This document shows, in pieces, positions 34,401-45,833 of a DNA stretch of 64,000 nt. How positions within the stretch are numbered: position 1 is the stretch's first letter; the number at the start of each line of letters is the position of its first letter. The DNA is from Phycomyces nitens (Eukaryota > Mucoromycota > Mucoromycetes > Mucorales > Phycomycetaceae). The notes below the pieces were generated by a model. It saw only the letters and a list, made by a program, of their open reading frames with translations, was not told the DNA's origin and made no database searches. The stretch spans positions 4,340,001 through 4,404,000 of the forward strand of contig JAHRBC010000001.1 in assembly GCA_022702545.1 (NCBI GenBank), read 5' to 3'. Both the position numbers and the translations under genes were made by a program.

Positions 34401-37400
34401 CAGATCAAAAAAGAAGGCACATCCATGGATTATAAGAGCAAAGAGCTCGATTGTTTGGTTCAATCATATTCCTCTCAGCTACTCGACAGTGAGAATGATA
34501 GCGAGTTTTTGCATGTTCCTGTTATCAGAGGGACTCTGGAACGAATCCTTGCTTCAACAATCTCCTTGAACTCTGGTAATTACTTTTTATTTTATATGTG
34601 CATGTAAATTTGAGACAAAAGACGATCTCCTAATACTCTGTTGTGTATAAAGTGCACCCTGTGGTGTCTCAAGATGTACTTGCAAAGCTTCTTGATAACC
34701 TCCACTCAACCCTAAAGAAATTCAACGGGTTCCAGTATATTGACAAAAGTCTTTCTTCTGACCCCTCGGAAAAGATCACAGAGAGTACACTGTCTTCCCT
34801 CAAGGTTCTGTACGACACAATTACAGTATCGCCTGCAGATAAACTCCCAAATGCTGTGTTTGAATCTCTTCCTGGAGAAGTATTTGATGCAATGTTCTCT
34901 AAGCACGCTGTTGTTGATCCAGAAGCTGCCCCCATTCAGACAGTGGCTGAGATGGCGTCCCTTGTATGGGATACTATGATTAGTAAAGGCAGTCTAAAGA
35001 AATTTATCCAGCCAATTCTCGAGCGTGTCAAGAAAAGCATTAGCAATGTTTGTTTCTTTGCAAGGTAAGAACAATATTGGGATATATATGTATTCTTTGT
35101 AGGATTTTCTCAACTTTGGATTATAACTATACATAGCCCATCTGATTCTGCAAAGAGAGTCCAAAAACTACTCTCAAATGCCAATGAAAGTATCTGTCAA
35201 GACAGCATTGCATACATATTTGGCACACGTGAAGAGTGGGAGAATATTTCTCGGCCCTTTGGACAACATACCCGTGAATTCTCTACTGTCACCATTCAAC
35301 ATCCTCTTGCTGGACTAGTAAACTGTGGTCTTGTTGACGATGATGATGAGTTGGTCCCAGTTTCCTACGACCTGTATGGTTTGAGTACTTATGGCCGAGT
35401 TGCTTTATTTGCAGCAGAATACATTGCCTTGAACCCCACAGCCCTGTCTGCGGTAACCGATTGGACAATGGTTGAATTGATGGTGGCTCGCCTCACCTGT
35501 CAATCAGGTCTTGAGGTTCCAGGATTATGCCGAGTCTGGGACAATAAGATTCCAGAGAGTGCATTGGGCATACAAGCCTTTGTACATCAAATGGATAATC
35601 TTTTCGTAAAATGGATGAATGATTTGACCTCCCAAGAATCTTTTAGTGCCTTGAGCGTTTTGAGCGAATTAAAGCAAAAAACCAAGCCTAAATACGACAG
35701 CCGTATTAAGAACGTACTGATGGGGTTATTGAAGACACCTACGTTGTCCACTGCAACAGATATTTCTCCAAAAGATGTACATGTATCCAAGCTCCTGGAA
35801 ATGATTTTGCACTTTTTGTTGCAAAAGTTCGAATGGAGTGTTGAGGATGTCTCCTCTTGGATAGCTGTACTAAAAGCCGAGTCTACTGAATGTAAATCTC
35901 CCAAGACTATATGATTATGGGCTAATCTCTCTATTATTGTTCTCTTTATCGATAGTGAGCTTGTTGGGAAAGGTCACCATAATGATGGCACTCAAAGAAA
36001 TCATGGGCGAATCTCCAATGTTCAAGAACCTACAGAGTGACTTGGTCAGCAAGTTGTCATCTGTATCAAAGTTGCAAGACTTGGACGATAGACACAAGAA
36101 ACGTAAGCTACAAACTCAATGATTTAAGACTGGTCAATAGCATGCTTATAAATGTTTATCAATATTACCAAAAGCATGGAGTTTGCTGGTCCTCTTGAAC
36201 GCTTCTTCGCTCAAGTTCAAGTCCATCTCTATTCCTACTCAGCGTTTGATGCATCTCATACTTGCAATGCGACAATGGTTTAATAACATGCCGCCCCCTG
36301 ATCCAGAGCAAGCCATGCTGCATGTTCAGATTGCACAGCTCTTTTCCCACCTTGCCGAGCCTCTTCAAGATGTTTCTGGTGGCCAATGGGCACTTTTCCT
36401 TGGCCAATGCTACAAGTGGATTGCAGTAAGTCTAGCCTTTAAGCTTATGAAAAATAGATTCCATTAAGACCAAATTTGCCGAGTAGTTTTCGGATCCCAC
36501 AATACCTGAAGAAATCACGCTATTGTATTATGCACTTTTGTTCTACAAACAACTCGAAGAAATGGTGTCTGATGGCAACTCAGAACTTGAAAATATTATC
36601 AAAGAGTATGCACTTCGCTTCTCAAAGACATACCTCAAACTGCTTTCGCTGGAGAGAGGTAAAATATAAGAAATTAGGCGCCACCTGATACATTTATTAA
36701 TGGGTCTTATTAGGAGCAAATGTATCTCGTCCTAGACAAAAGTACCAAGAGATATTGGCAGATTTGCACAGCCAAATTCCTGATGAAGTCTTGTTTGACG
36801 CACTTTCGTTTACTGATGTAAGATTTATTCTTTAAATATATTGTAGATATTCATGTACTGGACGAGATAACTGACTTACCATCTGATACCCTTTTGTCAT
36901 GTATCTAGATGTGTTACTTGCTCAAGGCACCTACAGAAAGTCTCCAAAAGTGTTCGTACAACCTGCTACAGAGATCGATTGCCCACACTGTAGAACAGCT
37001 TTCGGTCCAAATGGAATTCAGTGAAACGAGTGGTAAGATGGACTAGGACTGTAATGATATAGCCAAGGGTATCTAACGTACATTGTTTGATGTGGTACTA
37101 TCAGAGAAAGACACGGATTTCTCGATCAATAAGGATATATATGCAAACCTTATGGATACTCCTGATATGTCCACATGGCACTCGGCTAACCTTAAGGATC
37201 AGGTATGTTCTACTATATCAAGGTATCATTTAAAGTACAGTATAGGCTTATTATTTGTGTGTAGCCTTTGAATGAGATATTAGGGTTCTTATTGTCATGG
37301 CTGTTGATGTTTGATCACTTCAATGAGATTGTAAGTTTTCTTTTCTTCTTCTTTTATTGACTTGTGCATGTAATTCTCGTCGATTGTCTTTACTAATCTA

Positions 37401-38547
37401 CTATAAACAGACATTCAAACTGAAACAGGAATACACCACTCAGTTAAAGGATGGAGACTTGATATCTCTTCTTCTCCCAGTGCTTTTCAATATCTTGGGC
37501 GCGGGATATACTCAAGATGTCAAACCTTTTGATTTGGCTCCCTGGGATATTGATTCATACGAACTTGAAGGTAAATTGACACTAAACCTTTTCTAAACTC
37601 TTGCTGATTTTGTTTGGTTATATAGGTTTTGAATTGACTTCCGAGATAAGTTATCTCATCTTGGCTTCACACCTTTATTTCCGTGCTTTGAAGCAGGTTC
37701 CATCACTTGTCAGGTATAGACTATTGTTTGATATATAAATCCATTACTTATAAACCGATTTGGTACATCTTAGATCCTGGTGGGTTGGATGCAAGAATCG
37801 CCAACTGACTCTTGGGGTTGGGAGGTAATCTACACTCGATAATATGTATAGTATATTGGCTGACGAGGTTTTATGATTAGCTACACTGAAAAGTACTTTA
37901 GTCCTCGCTTGATTAACAATGAGCTGGAGATGCTCAATCGCCCAGACATCATGGCAGACTTGTCAGATAACGGTGACAATACATTTACAGTCAGGGCTCT
38001 CAAGTCTGCAAACGAGGTGATGGCCAATTATCTGGTAGATGATCAGACCTTGAGTGTATGTATAAAGTTGCCAAAGACATATCCTCTGAACCAGATCAAC
38101 GTTGAGGGTGTAGCCAAGATTGGTGTAAATGAAAAGCAATGGCGAGGCTGGATGTTTGCCGTGTCTGCTGTGATTGGCTTCCAGGTAAATATATACCAAA
38201 TGGATATTGGAGAATATGGCCATTAACGATTGTTTTTTTTAAAAAATAATAGAATGGAAACATTGCAGATGCATTGACTGTATTCAAGCGAAATGCAAAC
38301 CTTCATTTCGAAGGTGTAGAAGATTGCACGATTTGTTATTCCATCATCAATGTTATTGATCGGTCGATACCTAACAAACAATGCCGTACTTGCAAGAATA
38401 AGTTCCATTCAAACTGTCTTTACAAGGTAATCTGGAGATTTTCTATTCTGTATGCATACTTTGTAGTCACCATTCTAACATGTTATTTCATAGTGGTTCA
38501 AATCATCCAATTCTGCCAGTTGTCCTTTGTGCAGAACAGTATTTTAA
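31453..38547 (+). CDS. LTN1: Listerin E3 ubiquitin-protein ligase (Ltn1/Rkr1)
   Basis: A large multi-exon gene. The first exon is 31453-31511 (MAKPGKQPRVKGNMKPASS) and splices to RAAELSGSTSLSFDNLGGFA. The N-terminal HEAT/ARM region is clear: VILKKVIKRDMVTKLKALEE, then VDRRVRLAANSVHALV and FDQSRDVARAAKASF. A long helical-repeat middle follows, then the C-terminal RWD-like block (GVNEKQWRGWMFAVSAVIGF). The end is a RING: CTICYSIINVIDRS, CRTCKNKFHSNCLYK, then WFKSSNSASCPLCRTVF and a stop at 38545-38547. Listerin binds stalled 60S-nascent chain complexes and ubiquitinates the nascent chain in ribosome quality control. About 20 introns of roughly 50-90 nt are apparent; I did not fix all internal junctions. 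Family length (about 1,500-1,800 aa) fits the span. Confidence 0.93.
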
Positions 38548-38720
38548 GAACTTCTTTAATTTTCCTTATTTCACCATCAATATATAATCTTATACACATC
38601 TTTGAATTTGATTTACTCTGCTCCTTACTTTTTTATATATTGAGTGATCATATATCACCATCCCATTATTTTAAGCACAATAGTATTTACCCCAAAATAT
38701 AAGAAAGAGTCAGGTCTAGG

Positions 38721-39286
38721 TTAGGCTCTTCCCTTTCCTTTTTCTCTTGTCTTTTCCTTTCCCTTTTCCTTTCTGATTGCAGCAAGGTTATCTCTCATAT
38801 CCACGTCATCGTCCTCTGGATCATCCAAAGGTTCTGGCTCTATCAGTTGGACATCTTCCCAATTACCTATGACCCCAACACAAGGTTAATAAAACCAAAG
38901 GTTACAAGGGCTGATCGTCTTTTTTTGTAATGCAACCTGCCTTTGCTGGAATCAAAAAATACAAAATAAACCAAGGCATCATTACTGAGATTTGCCCTTG
39001 TCATTGTCCAACTGTCTTCGAGGAGCTCATATTTATTGTCCCCTTGCTTAGGCAGCAAAAGGCGAATGTTTTCCGGTGTCTTTTGGAGCTTGAGTGCACC
39101 GCACAGTTTCTCCTTGATTTCAGCCATGGTGTCTTTTGGGCTGATGCACAGGAATACGCTGGTCTTTTCGCGTCTGAGACGAATGTAGATGGGCTTCAGG
39201 GTCTGTGGTGTCTATCCAAGTACGTGTAATACATTGAATTGATATAGTATATCTTGAGCAAGAAGCTATCAAGAGTAGCCTACCAT
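38721..39286 (-). CDS. Elongin-B-like ubiquitin-fold protein
   Basis: The three-exon model is 39284-39286 (only ATG), 38941-39211 and 38721-38866, giving 139 aa. The ubiquitin-like fold reads KPIYIRLRREKTSVFLCIS, TMAEIKEKLCGALKL, NIRLLLP, YELLEDSWTM and NDALVYFVFFDSSKG. This order (basic strand, DTxxEIKxKL helix, LxDxxT, ND-LVY strand) matches elongin B, which pairs with elongin C in transcription elongation or ubiquitin-ligase complexes. The tail is acidic and then Lys-rich. The second intron (38867-38940) starts with GC (AAAG|GCAGGT); a GT donor one step on would lead into a stop. The gene is convergent with listerin, about 170 bp apart. Identity is fairly sure; orthology is inferred. Confidence 0.75.
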
Positions 39287-40097
39287 TGCAATCGTTTATA
39301 AGAGAATCCGTTATATTGATTTTCTGTAGTCAGCTCAGGGTTTACGCATTGTGTGCCTGGTGTTCCAGCTTATTAAAAATGACAGTCCGAAATCATGACA
39401 GAACAATCAATTCCAGCCAATTTGCATGTCTGATGGTTTAGAATCTGCTCCTATAGTCGTACCAGACTATATTGTTAGGTCGAAAGGATTGAACGCTAGT
39501 AATCTGTACTCGGTGTCTAGCATGTTACAGTAGATAATTAGGTGTATTAGTAATAAATTGTTGAAAAAGCAAATGTCTGGGGATTTTGGTTGGATTTATA
39601 GACCAATTTGATCGATTGACTGATTGGTAGAATTATACCACTAATAGTCGAATACTCTCTCACACGCCTTTCCCCCCTTTTTTATTTCACCAACGCATGC
39701 TGACATCATCAGACAACATATTTCCCGGGAAAAAGTATATAATAAAAAATAAGAATAAGAATTCCTACACCTTTTGGGGCTAAAAAGTACAATCGCTTTA
39801 GTGCGCCAATAATCTTATTTCAAAGATATTCGATCCTGCCTCCGATGCATCATTAACGGCTAGTCACATGTTCCAAAAAAAGAAAGAGTAAAAAGAAAGC
39901 AAACCAAGTAGCTTTTATTAAACCTAGTCAACTGGCACAACCTAAATTAAACAGAAAAATTCCATATCAATTAGGCGTGTGTGTGTGACGTAATCTGAGA
40001 GTAAATCAAAGTTGCACTGCAATTGCATTATAAAAAGGTACGCCAGAAAACTCGAGCTGTTTACCATCTGTTTCTCTTTTCTCTTTTTTAACTCATC
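39287..40097. other. Divergent promoter region (elongin-B-like / aldehyde dehydrogenase)
   Basis: About 800 bp between divergently read genes. It holds no gene. Pyrimidine-rich DNA (ctgtttctcttttctctttttt) directly precedes the dehydrogenase ATG, as in many strongly expressed fungal genes. Confidence 0.5.
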
Positions 40098-41905
40098 ATG
40101 TCCAACTTTATCGTAGACGCAACCACATCCAAGGGATACAAGCTCAAATGTAAGGCTCATGATCTACTCATCCACTCATAAAAAAAAATGGTACCCTGAA
40201 TCTCAAACTCCATTTGTTCAATAGTGAACACTGGTCTGTTCATCAACAACGAGTTTGTTGCCGGTGAAAACACCATTGATACTATCAACCCCTCTACCGG
40301 AGAGCTGACCGCAAAGGTCCAGGCTGGTAAGTTATTAACAAAAGTATCAAAGAATCTTGTGCTCATCCACCAATTGATCTGCATTTTAGCCGAGGCCAAG
40401 CAGGTCAACGATGCTGTCAAGGCTGCAGCCAATGCATTTGCCAACGGCTGGAAAAAGACCAATGGCAGAGACCGTGGTGCTCTTATGTACAAGCTTGCTG
40501 ACCTCGTTGACCGTGACAATGAAGAAATCTCCCAGATCGAGACTCTTGACAATGGCAAGGGTATCACCTTCTCCCGTCTGTTTGATGTTAAGCAGCTTGC
40601 TGTCACTCTTCGCTACTATGCTGGCTGGGCTGATAAGGTCCACGGCAAGGTCATTGACACAGAAGGCGCCTTGTCCTATACCCGCCACGAGCCTCTTGGT
40701 GTCTGCGCTGCCATCATCCCCTGGAATTTCCCCTTGCTTATGTTGGGCTGGAAGTTGGGTCCTGCCTTGGCCACCGGTAACACTGTTGTCGTCAAGACCT
40801 CTGAGCTCACCCCTCTCTCTGCCCTCCGCGTTGCTGCCTTGGTCAAGGAAGCCGGTTTCCCTCCCGGTGTTGTCAACATCATCACTGGTTATGGTTCCAT
40901 TGCTGGTGATGCTCTTTCCCGTCACCCCGACGTTGCCAAGGTTGCTTTCACTGGTAGCACTGCTGTCGGTCGTATGGTTATGAAGGCCGCTGCTGAGAGC
41001 AACTTGAAGAAGGTTACTCTTGAATTGGGTGGCAAGTCTCCCAACATCATCTTTGACGATGCCGATATGGAGCAGGCCGTCAAGTGGGCCCACAAGGGTA
41101 TTTTCTTCAACCATGGACAGACCTGTTGTGCTGGTTCGCGTGTATATGTTCAGGAAAGTATCTATGAGGAGTTCATCGAGAAGTTCAAGGCCTACACTCG
41201 CTTGACCAAGCTTGGTGATCCTCATGAGGATGACACCTACCAGGGTCCCCAGGTTTCCCAGGTCCAGTTCGACCGCATTATGAACTATATTGAGGCTGGT
41301 AAGAAGGAAGGTGCTACTCTTGCTTTGGGTGGCAACCGTTGGGGTAACAAGGGTTACTTCATTGAGCCCACCGTGTTCACCGATGTCAAGGAGGACATGA
41401 CCATTATGCGTGAAGAGATCTTTGGCCCTGTTGTTGCTGTATCCAAGTTCGTGGATGTTGATGATGTTGTCGCCAAGGCCCATAACACTACATACGGTCT
41501 TGCTGCTGCTGTGTTTACCAGCAATGTTGCACGTGCTATCGATGTCTCTAACCGCCTTGAGGCCGGTACCGTCTGTAAGTTTGATTTGCAAGTTGTACTT
41601 ATTTTGAACCTTGATATTAATCGATCATCTTGGCGTATTTAGGGGTCAACTGTTACAATGAGCTCGACTACAACACTCCATTCGGTGGTTACCATGAGTC
41701 TGGTATGGGCCGTGAGAATGGTGTCTATGCATTGGACAACTACACTCAGGTAAGGAATATTACGAAAGCACTGTGAAAAGAATCATGAGTGCATGAGGGA
41801 TTACACAGCATAAAGTACTTGTGAGTATCACCAACTAATGCATAAATACTCTTTTTATATTATTAGATCAAGACTGTCAAGATCAACATTGACCGCCAGG
41901 CCTAG
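40098..41905 (+). CDS. NAD(P)+-dependent aldehyde dehydrogenase
   Basis: The five-exon model is 40098-40149, 40225-40326, 40390-41574, 41643-41749 and 41867-41905, giving 494 aa. The family core is intact: substrate entry IIPWNFPLLMLGWKLGPALA, the Rossmann block FTGSTAVGRMVM, the general-base Glu block LELGGKSPNI, the catalytic Cys in FNHGQTCCAGSRVYVQ, and EEIFGPVVAVSKF. The C-terminus is typical (TPFGGYHESGMGRENGVYAL). These enzymes oxidise aldehydes to acids; length and motifs fit the class 1/2 cytosolic or mitochondrial type. No clear targeting peptide is seen. Codon use is strongly C/T-ending and GC-richer than neighbours, suggesting high expression. Long antisense open frames are side effects of this bias. 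Confidence 0.96.
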
Positions 41906-43269
41906 ATACATAGAATATCTTTGCTCAAAAACATTGCATACCACTTACCTTTTTTTTTCCCTTTCTTGTTAATAAATAAATGTTCTTTTTATTAAATATA
42001 TATATGTACGTATGTATACTGAAATCAATGAAACTTTAGATACGTATTTTTGTTACAAAGCTTGCTTAGTCATCCCTTGCGTCTTATTCTTCAAAACTTG
42101 GATTTTTTGAATTATAAGACTTGACTGGGTTGCCAGGTTTATTCTTCTATTTCTCCCAAGGTGTGCATGTGTACTACTAGATATCCATATATAGAACAAT
42201 TCGACCCAGTTTCCTGTTACACTTGAGCTATCCTTTTTCTTGTGGGAAACTTTTTGACTTGCAAGACTGGACTGGATTTGGATATTTAATTTTGAATAAG
42301 AAGATCTGTATTACAAGAATATCTTGTGTTTGTTTCACTAGTGCACGCGTTTATTGGTGCCAGTTCAATCTTGAAAGAAATTGTCCTTTGAAGGGGGTTG
42401 TTGCAAAAGTACAAACCAAATACTTTATGCGAACAATCAATCAAGAATGATCGGGCTGCTGCGAGGGTAAGCCAACCGCACAACTCCTGCTTTGACAATG
42501 TATAATGCACGTCCTCAAAGGCTTATAAATACCGACCTGGTGCATTCTATTTGTTGACTTTTTACACAAGCTGTTCAATTCTCAAGTCTGGGCTCATTTT
42601 GCTCACAAGGAACTGTGCTTTCCGAAATAAATCCTATTAAATCTCGCTCTATATATTCTGTATCCTACAATCCCCCCAATATATATATATGCATATATAT
42701 ATATAACGCTGATTTCTGGAAGTACTGTAACTTCTGGTTTCAAAATATCACAGAATTTCTTGACTTTGAGTCTCAGAACAAATGGCTACTTTATATTCCC
42801 GCTCTTATAATCGCCGCGTAAATATACAAGTAATTATATATATTCAATACCTTGACACAAAAAAAAATTTTTATAAGAAAAAAAAGTTATTTGCAATTAG
42901 GATTTATCATTCTGCGCATGGCTGCATTGGCGCCAGTAATTACTTGACTTGGAGACAGCAGAGCTCATATACATTGCATATTTTCTGGATTGAAAAGAAG
43001 TTTTGCAAATAAACTTGGCAATGGTGCAGGCATTGCTTTATTTTGGGATTCACAAGCTTAAAAGGCTGAAAAGAAACCCAAACATGCTAACCGTGAAACA
43101 ATTTTTTTTTTAAAAAAAAGACTATTGAGTGTGACCATGGGTCAAGACCACCAATGGCGTTGATAATGTGCAAAGGAATCCAAGTTACTAATTTTACATG
43201 TTATACGAAGAAGGTTTTAAAATACATCTTTGAGTTGAATAGAAAGAAGCCTAATTTGCCTAGATTGTA
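41906..43269. other. Gene-poor region
   Basis: The left end carries the dehydrogenase 3' end with AATAAATAAA near 41970. TA and TATG repeats lie at about 41995-42020 and 42678-42704. Short frames show nothing recognisable. Confidence 0.45.
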
Positions 43270-43700
43270 TATTGATTCGAGTGATACAAGCAACAAATAA
43301 TCAAACCCTAAGAGTTTTAGAGATAACAGGATATTCAGTGTTCACACTTTTGGCTGTCTACTTGGCCTTGGGTGTCTATAAAGGCAATGAATATAGTTAT
43401 TTTCCCATAGTATACTTCGGTAAATATATTTTGTACAAGGATCCAAAAAGGTTTGTAGACTTTTTGGATATAATCCAGTGATGAGTATTATGGTTTTGCT
43501 CTAGAATCTTTAGCAAGATTACATAATTCTTTAGGATATATAAAGGACTTTGTGAAATGTGAACTTTTGATTATGCATCCCCCCACCTTATTATACATGA
43601 ATCAGACTATACTCACTTTTTAAATAAAAAGACTCTATAGATATAAAGACATGAATGAATTGTTAAGCTGCAGGAAGCTTTGATCGATTTTGAGTCGTAT
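43270..43700 (+). pseudogene. Broken frame of an unrecognised protein
   Basis: A frame at 43272-43481 reads VFTLLAVYLALGVYKGNEYS, then YFGKYILYKDPKRFVDFLDI and a stop. Coding-like sequence continues in another frame (DEYYGFALESLARLHNSLGY, IKDFVKCELL) to about 43600. The two halves look like one protein split by a stop or frameshift. I do not recognise the family. It may be a dispersed repeat-family gene that has decayed. Confidence 0.35.
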
Positions 43701-43732
43701 TCAAAAGTTCCATTGGTATTTCTAATTGAAAA

Positions 43733-44035
43733 ATGACAGAGTATAATATTGGTAGCCATGTTAATCTAGAACCTATCAAAGGCTCTTTATTGAATTGGAT
43801 AGTCAATTATAAACCAATGTTTTTTCCAAAAAGAATAAATACGTCAAAATGTCAAAGTGCTTTTATATATTGGGTGTGCGATAAAGAGTATAAGAAACTA
43901 AATCCTATTGACAGACCTATTGTCTTTAGATTTGTCTTGGTAAATCTGGTAAATATAGGATCCCACTACTTTATTCATTATATGCAACCTCAAGAGACAC
44001 AAATGATTTACTTGTCCTTATTCCGCTCTCTTTAA
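43733..44035 (+). CDS. Hypothetical 100-aa frame, unrecognised
   Basis: Begins MTEYNIGSHVNLEPIKGSLL and ends in a stop after 100 codons. The composition is plausible for protein (mixed hydrophobic and charged residues, KYKKLNPIDRP-like segments). It follows directly on the broken frame at 43270-43700 and could be part of the same decayed unit. No domain, signal peptide or splice evidence was found. Confidence 0.25.
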   Translation: MTEYNIGSHVNLEPIKGSLLNWIVNYKPMFFPKRINTSKCQSAFIYWVCDKEYKKLNPIDRPIVFRFVLVNLVNIGSHYFIHYMQPQETQMIYLSLFRSL

Positions 44036-45649
44036 ACAGCAGATTATTTTTGTAGACAACAAAAAGACGTACAAGTATACATTGTCGATTTGGTGTTTTT
44101 GGTATAAAACATTAAATACACCAAGACAAACTTGATTCAGATAATATTGATCAACGCTTTATAAAAAGCTCAAAAAGAGCCCGTTATTCAATGATAACAA
44201 AATTGTCAAGTGTTTATTATACTATAGTTTATATATCTATCAAAAGGTACCATGAAAAATATCTCAACAGGATAATGCTTGTGAGACCAAAAGTCATGGT
44301 ACATGCACCACCATATGTTTCCTAGCATATTGTTCCCCCATCAAAAAATTCAACCCATTTCTTTTGATTTGCTGTTTTATATATTGGACCATCGGGATAT
44401 TTAGCCTTTAAACTGGAAAATAGATGTAAATATATGGGAAATCCACCATTTTTATCCAACGTCTAGACCTGGATTCTCTTTTTTTTTTCTTTTTAAAAAA
44501 ACAACAGTTTTATGGGTTGATTTTGTGATATCAAATCAATACTTGGCCGTCGTATATCCAGTCGCAATTTGTTTCAATTCAATATTGCAATGTAAGTACA
44601 ATGCCAATAATCAATATTTATCAATCTCTTTTTACCATTTTGCATATTTTATCTGTGTGTGATGGTGGGACAAGTCTAAAACTGTTTGTAGTTATCGGTC
44701 AATGTTTATTGCATTTACGGCGTGAGCAAGTGTAGACTACAAAAATAGGAAATTTTTAGACGACCATAAATAACTCGCGTATAAAATAAACAAGAAGAAT
44801 AGATAGCAAAAAAAAAAGGAGGCTGTTTCTGTTATTCTTTTACTTTTACAAAGGTGTGTTGGTATTCAAATTATTATTATTTTAGATATATTGAGAGAAA
44901 TGAACCAAACCCAAAAGACATTCTCAAGAAGTGTGGATCTTGCTGGTATTAAAGTTTGAACACCTGTGGGCAAATAGAAGAAGAGCAAGAAGAGTACAAT
45001 GAACAGAAATGGAAATTTCAAGTTACGCGTCGTCTATATACACCACATTGAAAATAAAGGGGTGAGGAAGCAAATAAAAAAAGTAATTAACAATAGACTG
45101 TTCATTTGGCTTAATAAATTGCCTAAATGATGATTTATCCAGAGTACTTGATGGATATTTAAATATGGTAGGTTTAGTGGGAATATCTCGGTCATTTTTA
45201 TGGTATTTTCTCATTGGATTTAAAAATGTGTCAATGTTTTTAAAGATTTCTCTTTGATGTATGGAGATTTGTTGAGTAAGATGGTAGATTAAGAACGTCT
45301 TGAATTTTAAAATTTAGTTTTATTGAATAAAAGTATCCTACTTATCAATTGTATAAAATGTCTAGCAAATATAGATGAGATAAAGAGAATATTTAACCTT
45401 GCTAGTAGAAATCCAAGTCTTTGAGAAACATGGCAATGATGAAGAATAAATAAAAATGGCGATGCTTACCACAAATTGGTTTTACCAATTCTACAAATAT
45501 TTCTTGATAGCATTGACCTATGTAATGAAATGATACTGTAGAGGTTAGAAGGGAGGGTACGATTGATTAGAATATCCAGTTAAAAAAAGACATTAGAATC
45601 TCTACAAAAGTATACACTGTTCATCACTGTCCAACACCAGTTTTTAAAT
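44036..45649. other. Gene-free AT-rich region
   Basis: Short frames only, without motifs. It adjoins the decayed retrotransposon on its right. Confidence 0.45.
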
Positions 45650-45654
45650 ACTTT

Positions 45655-45833
45655 TTATTATATAAAGAGAAATAAAGTCAAATCGAATTAGATTGTTAAA
45701 TTGTCCAGAGGTTTCTATAGGTATTCAGGATTATTGATATATATCTAGTTCCCCTTGGATCTTAACTCTCACGATGGCTGTAGTGATGTTTTGATAAGAT
45801 ACTTATTGGCAATGTCTAATGGTGGATCAAGCA
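45655..45833 (-). repeat. 3' LTR-like repeat of the Ty3 relic
   Basis: Matches 48590-48772 imperfectly in the same orientation. The minus strand begins TGCTTGATCCACC. The outer edges are uncertain because of divergence. Confidence 0.6.

Noticed and set aside
40386..41591. 401-codon open frame antisense to the aldehyde dehydrogenase
   Set aside because: It mirrors the dehydrogenase's strong codon bias; the sense strand has every catalytic motif, and the antisense protein shows no domain.
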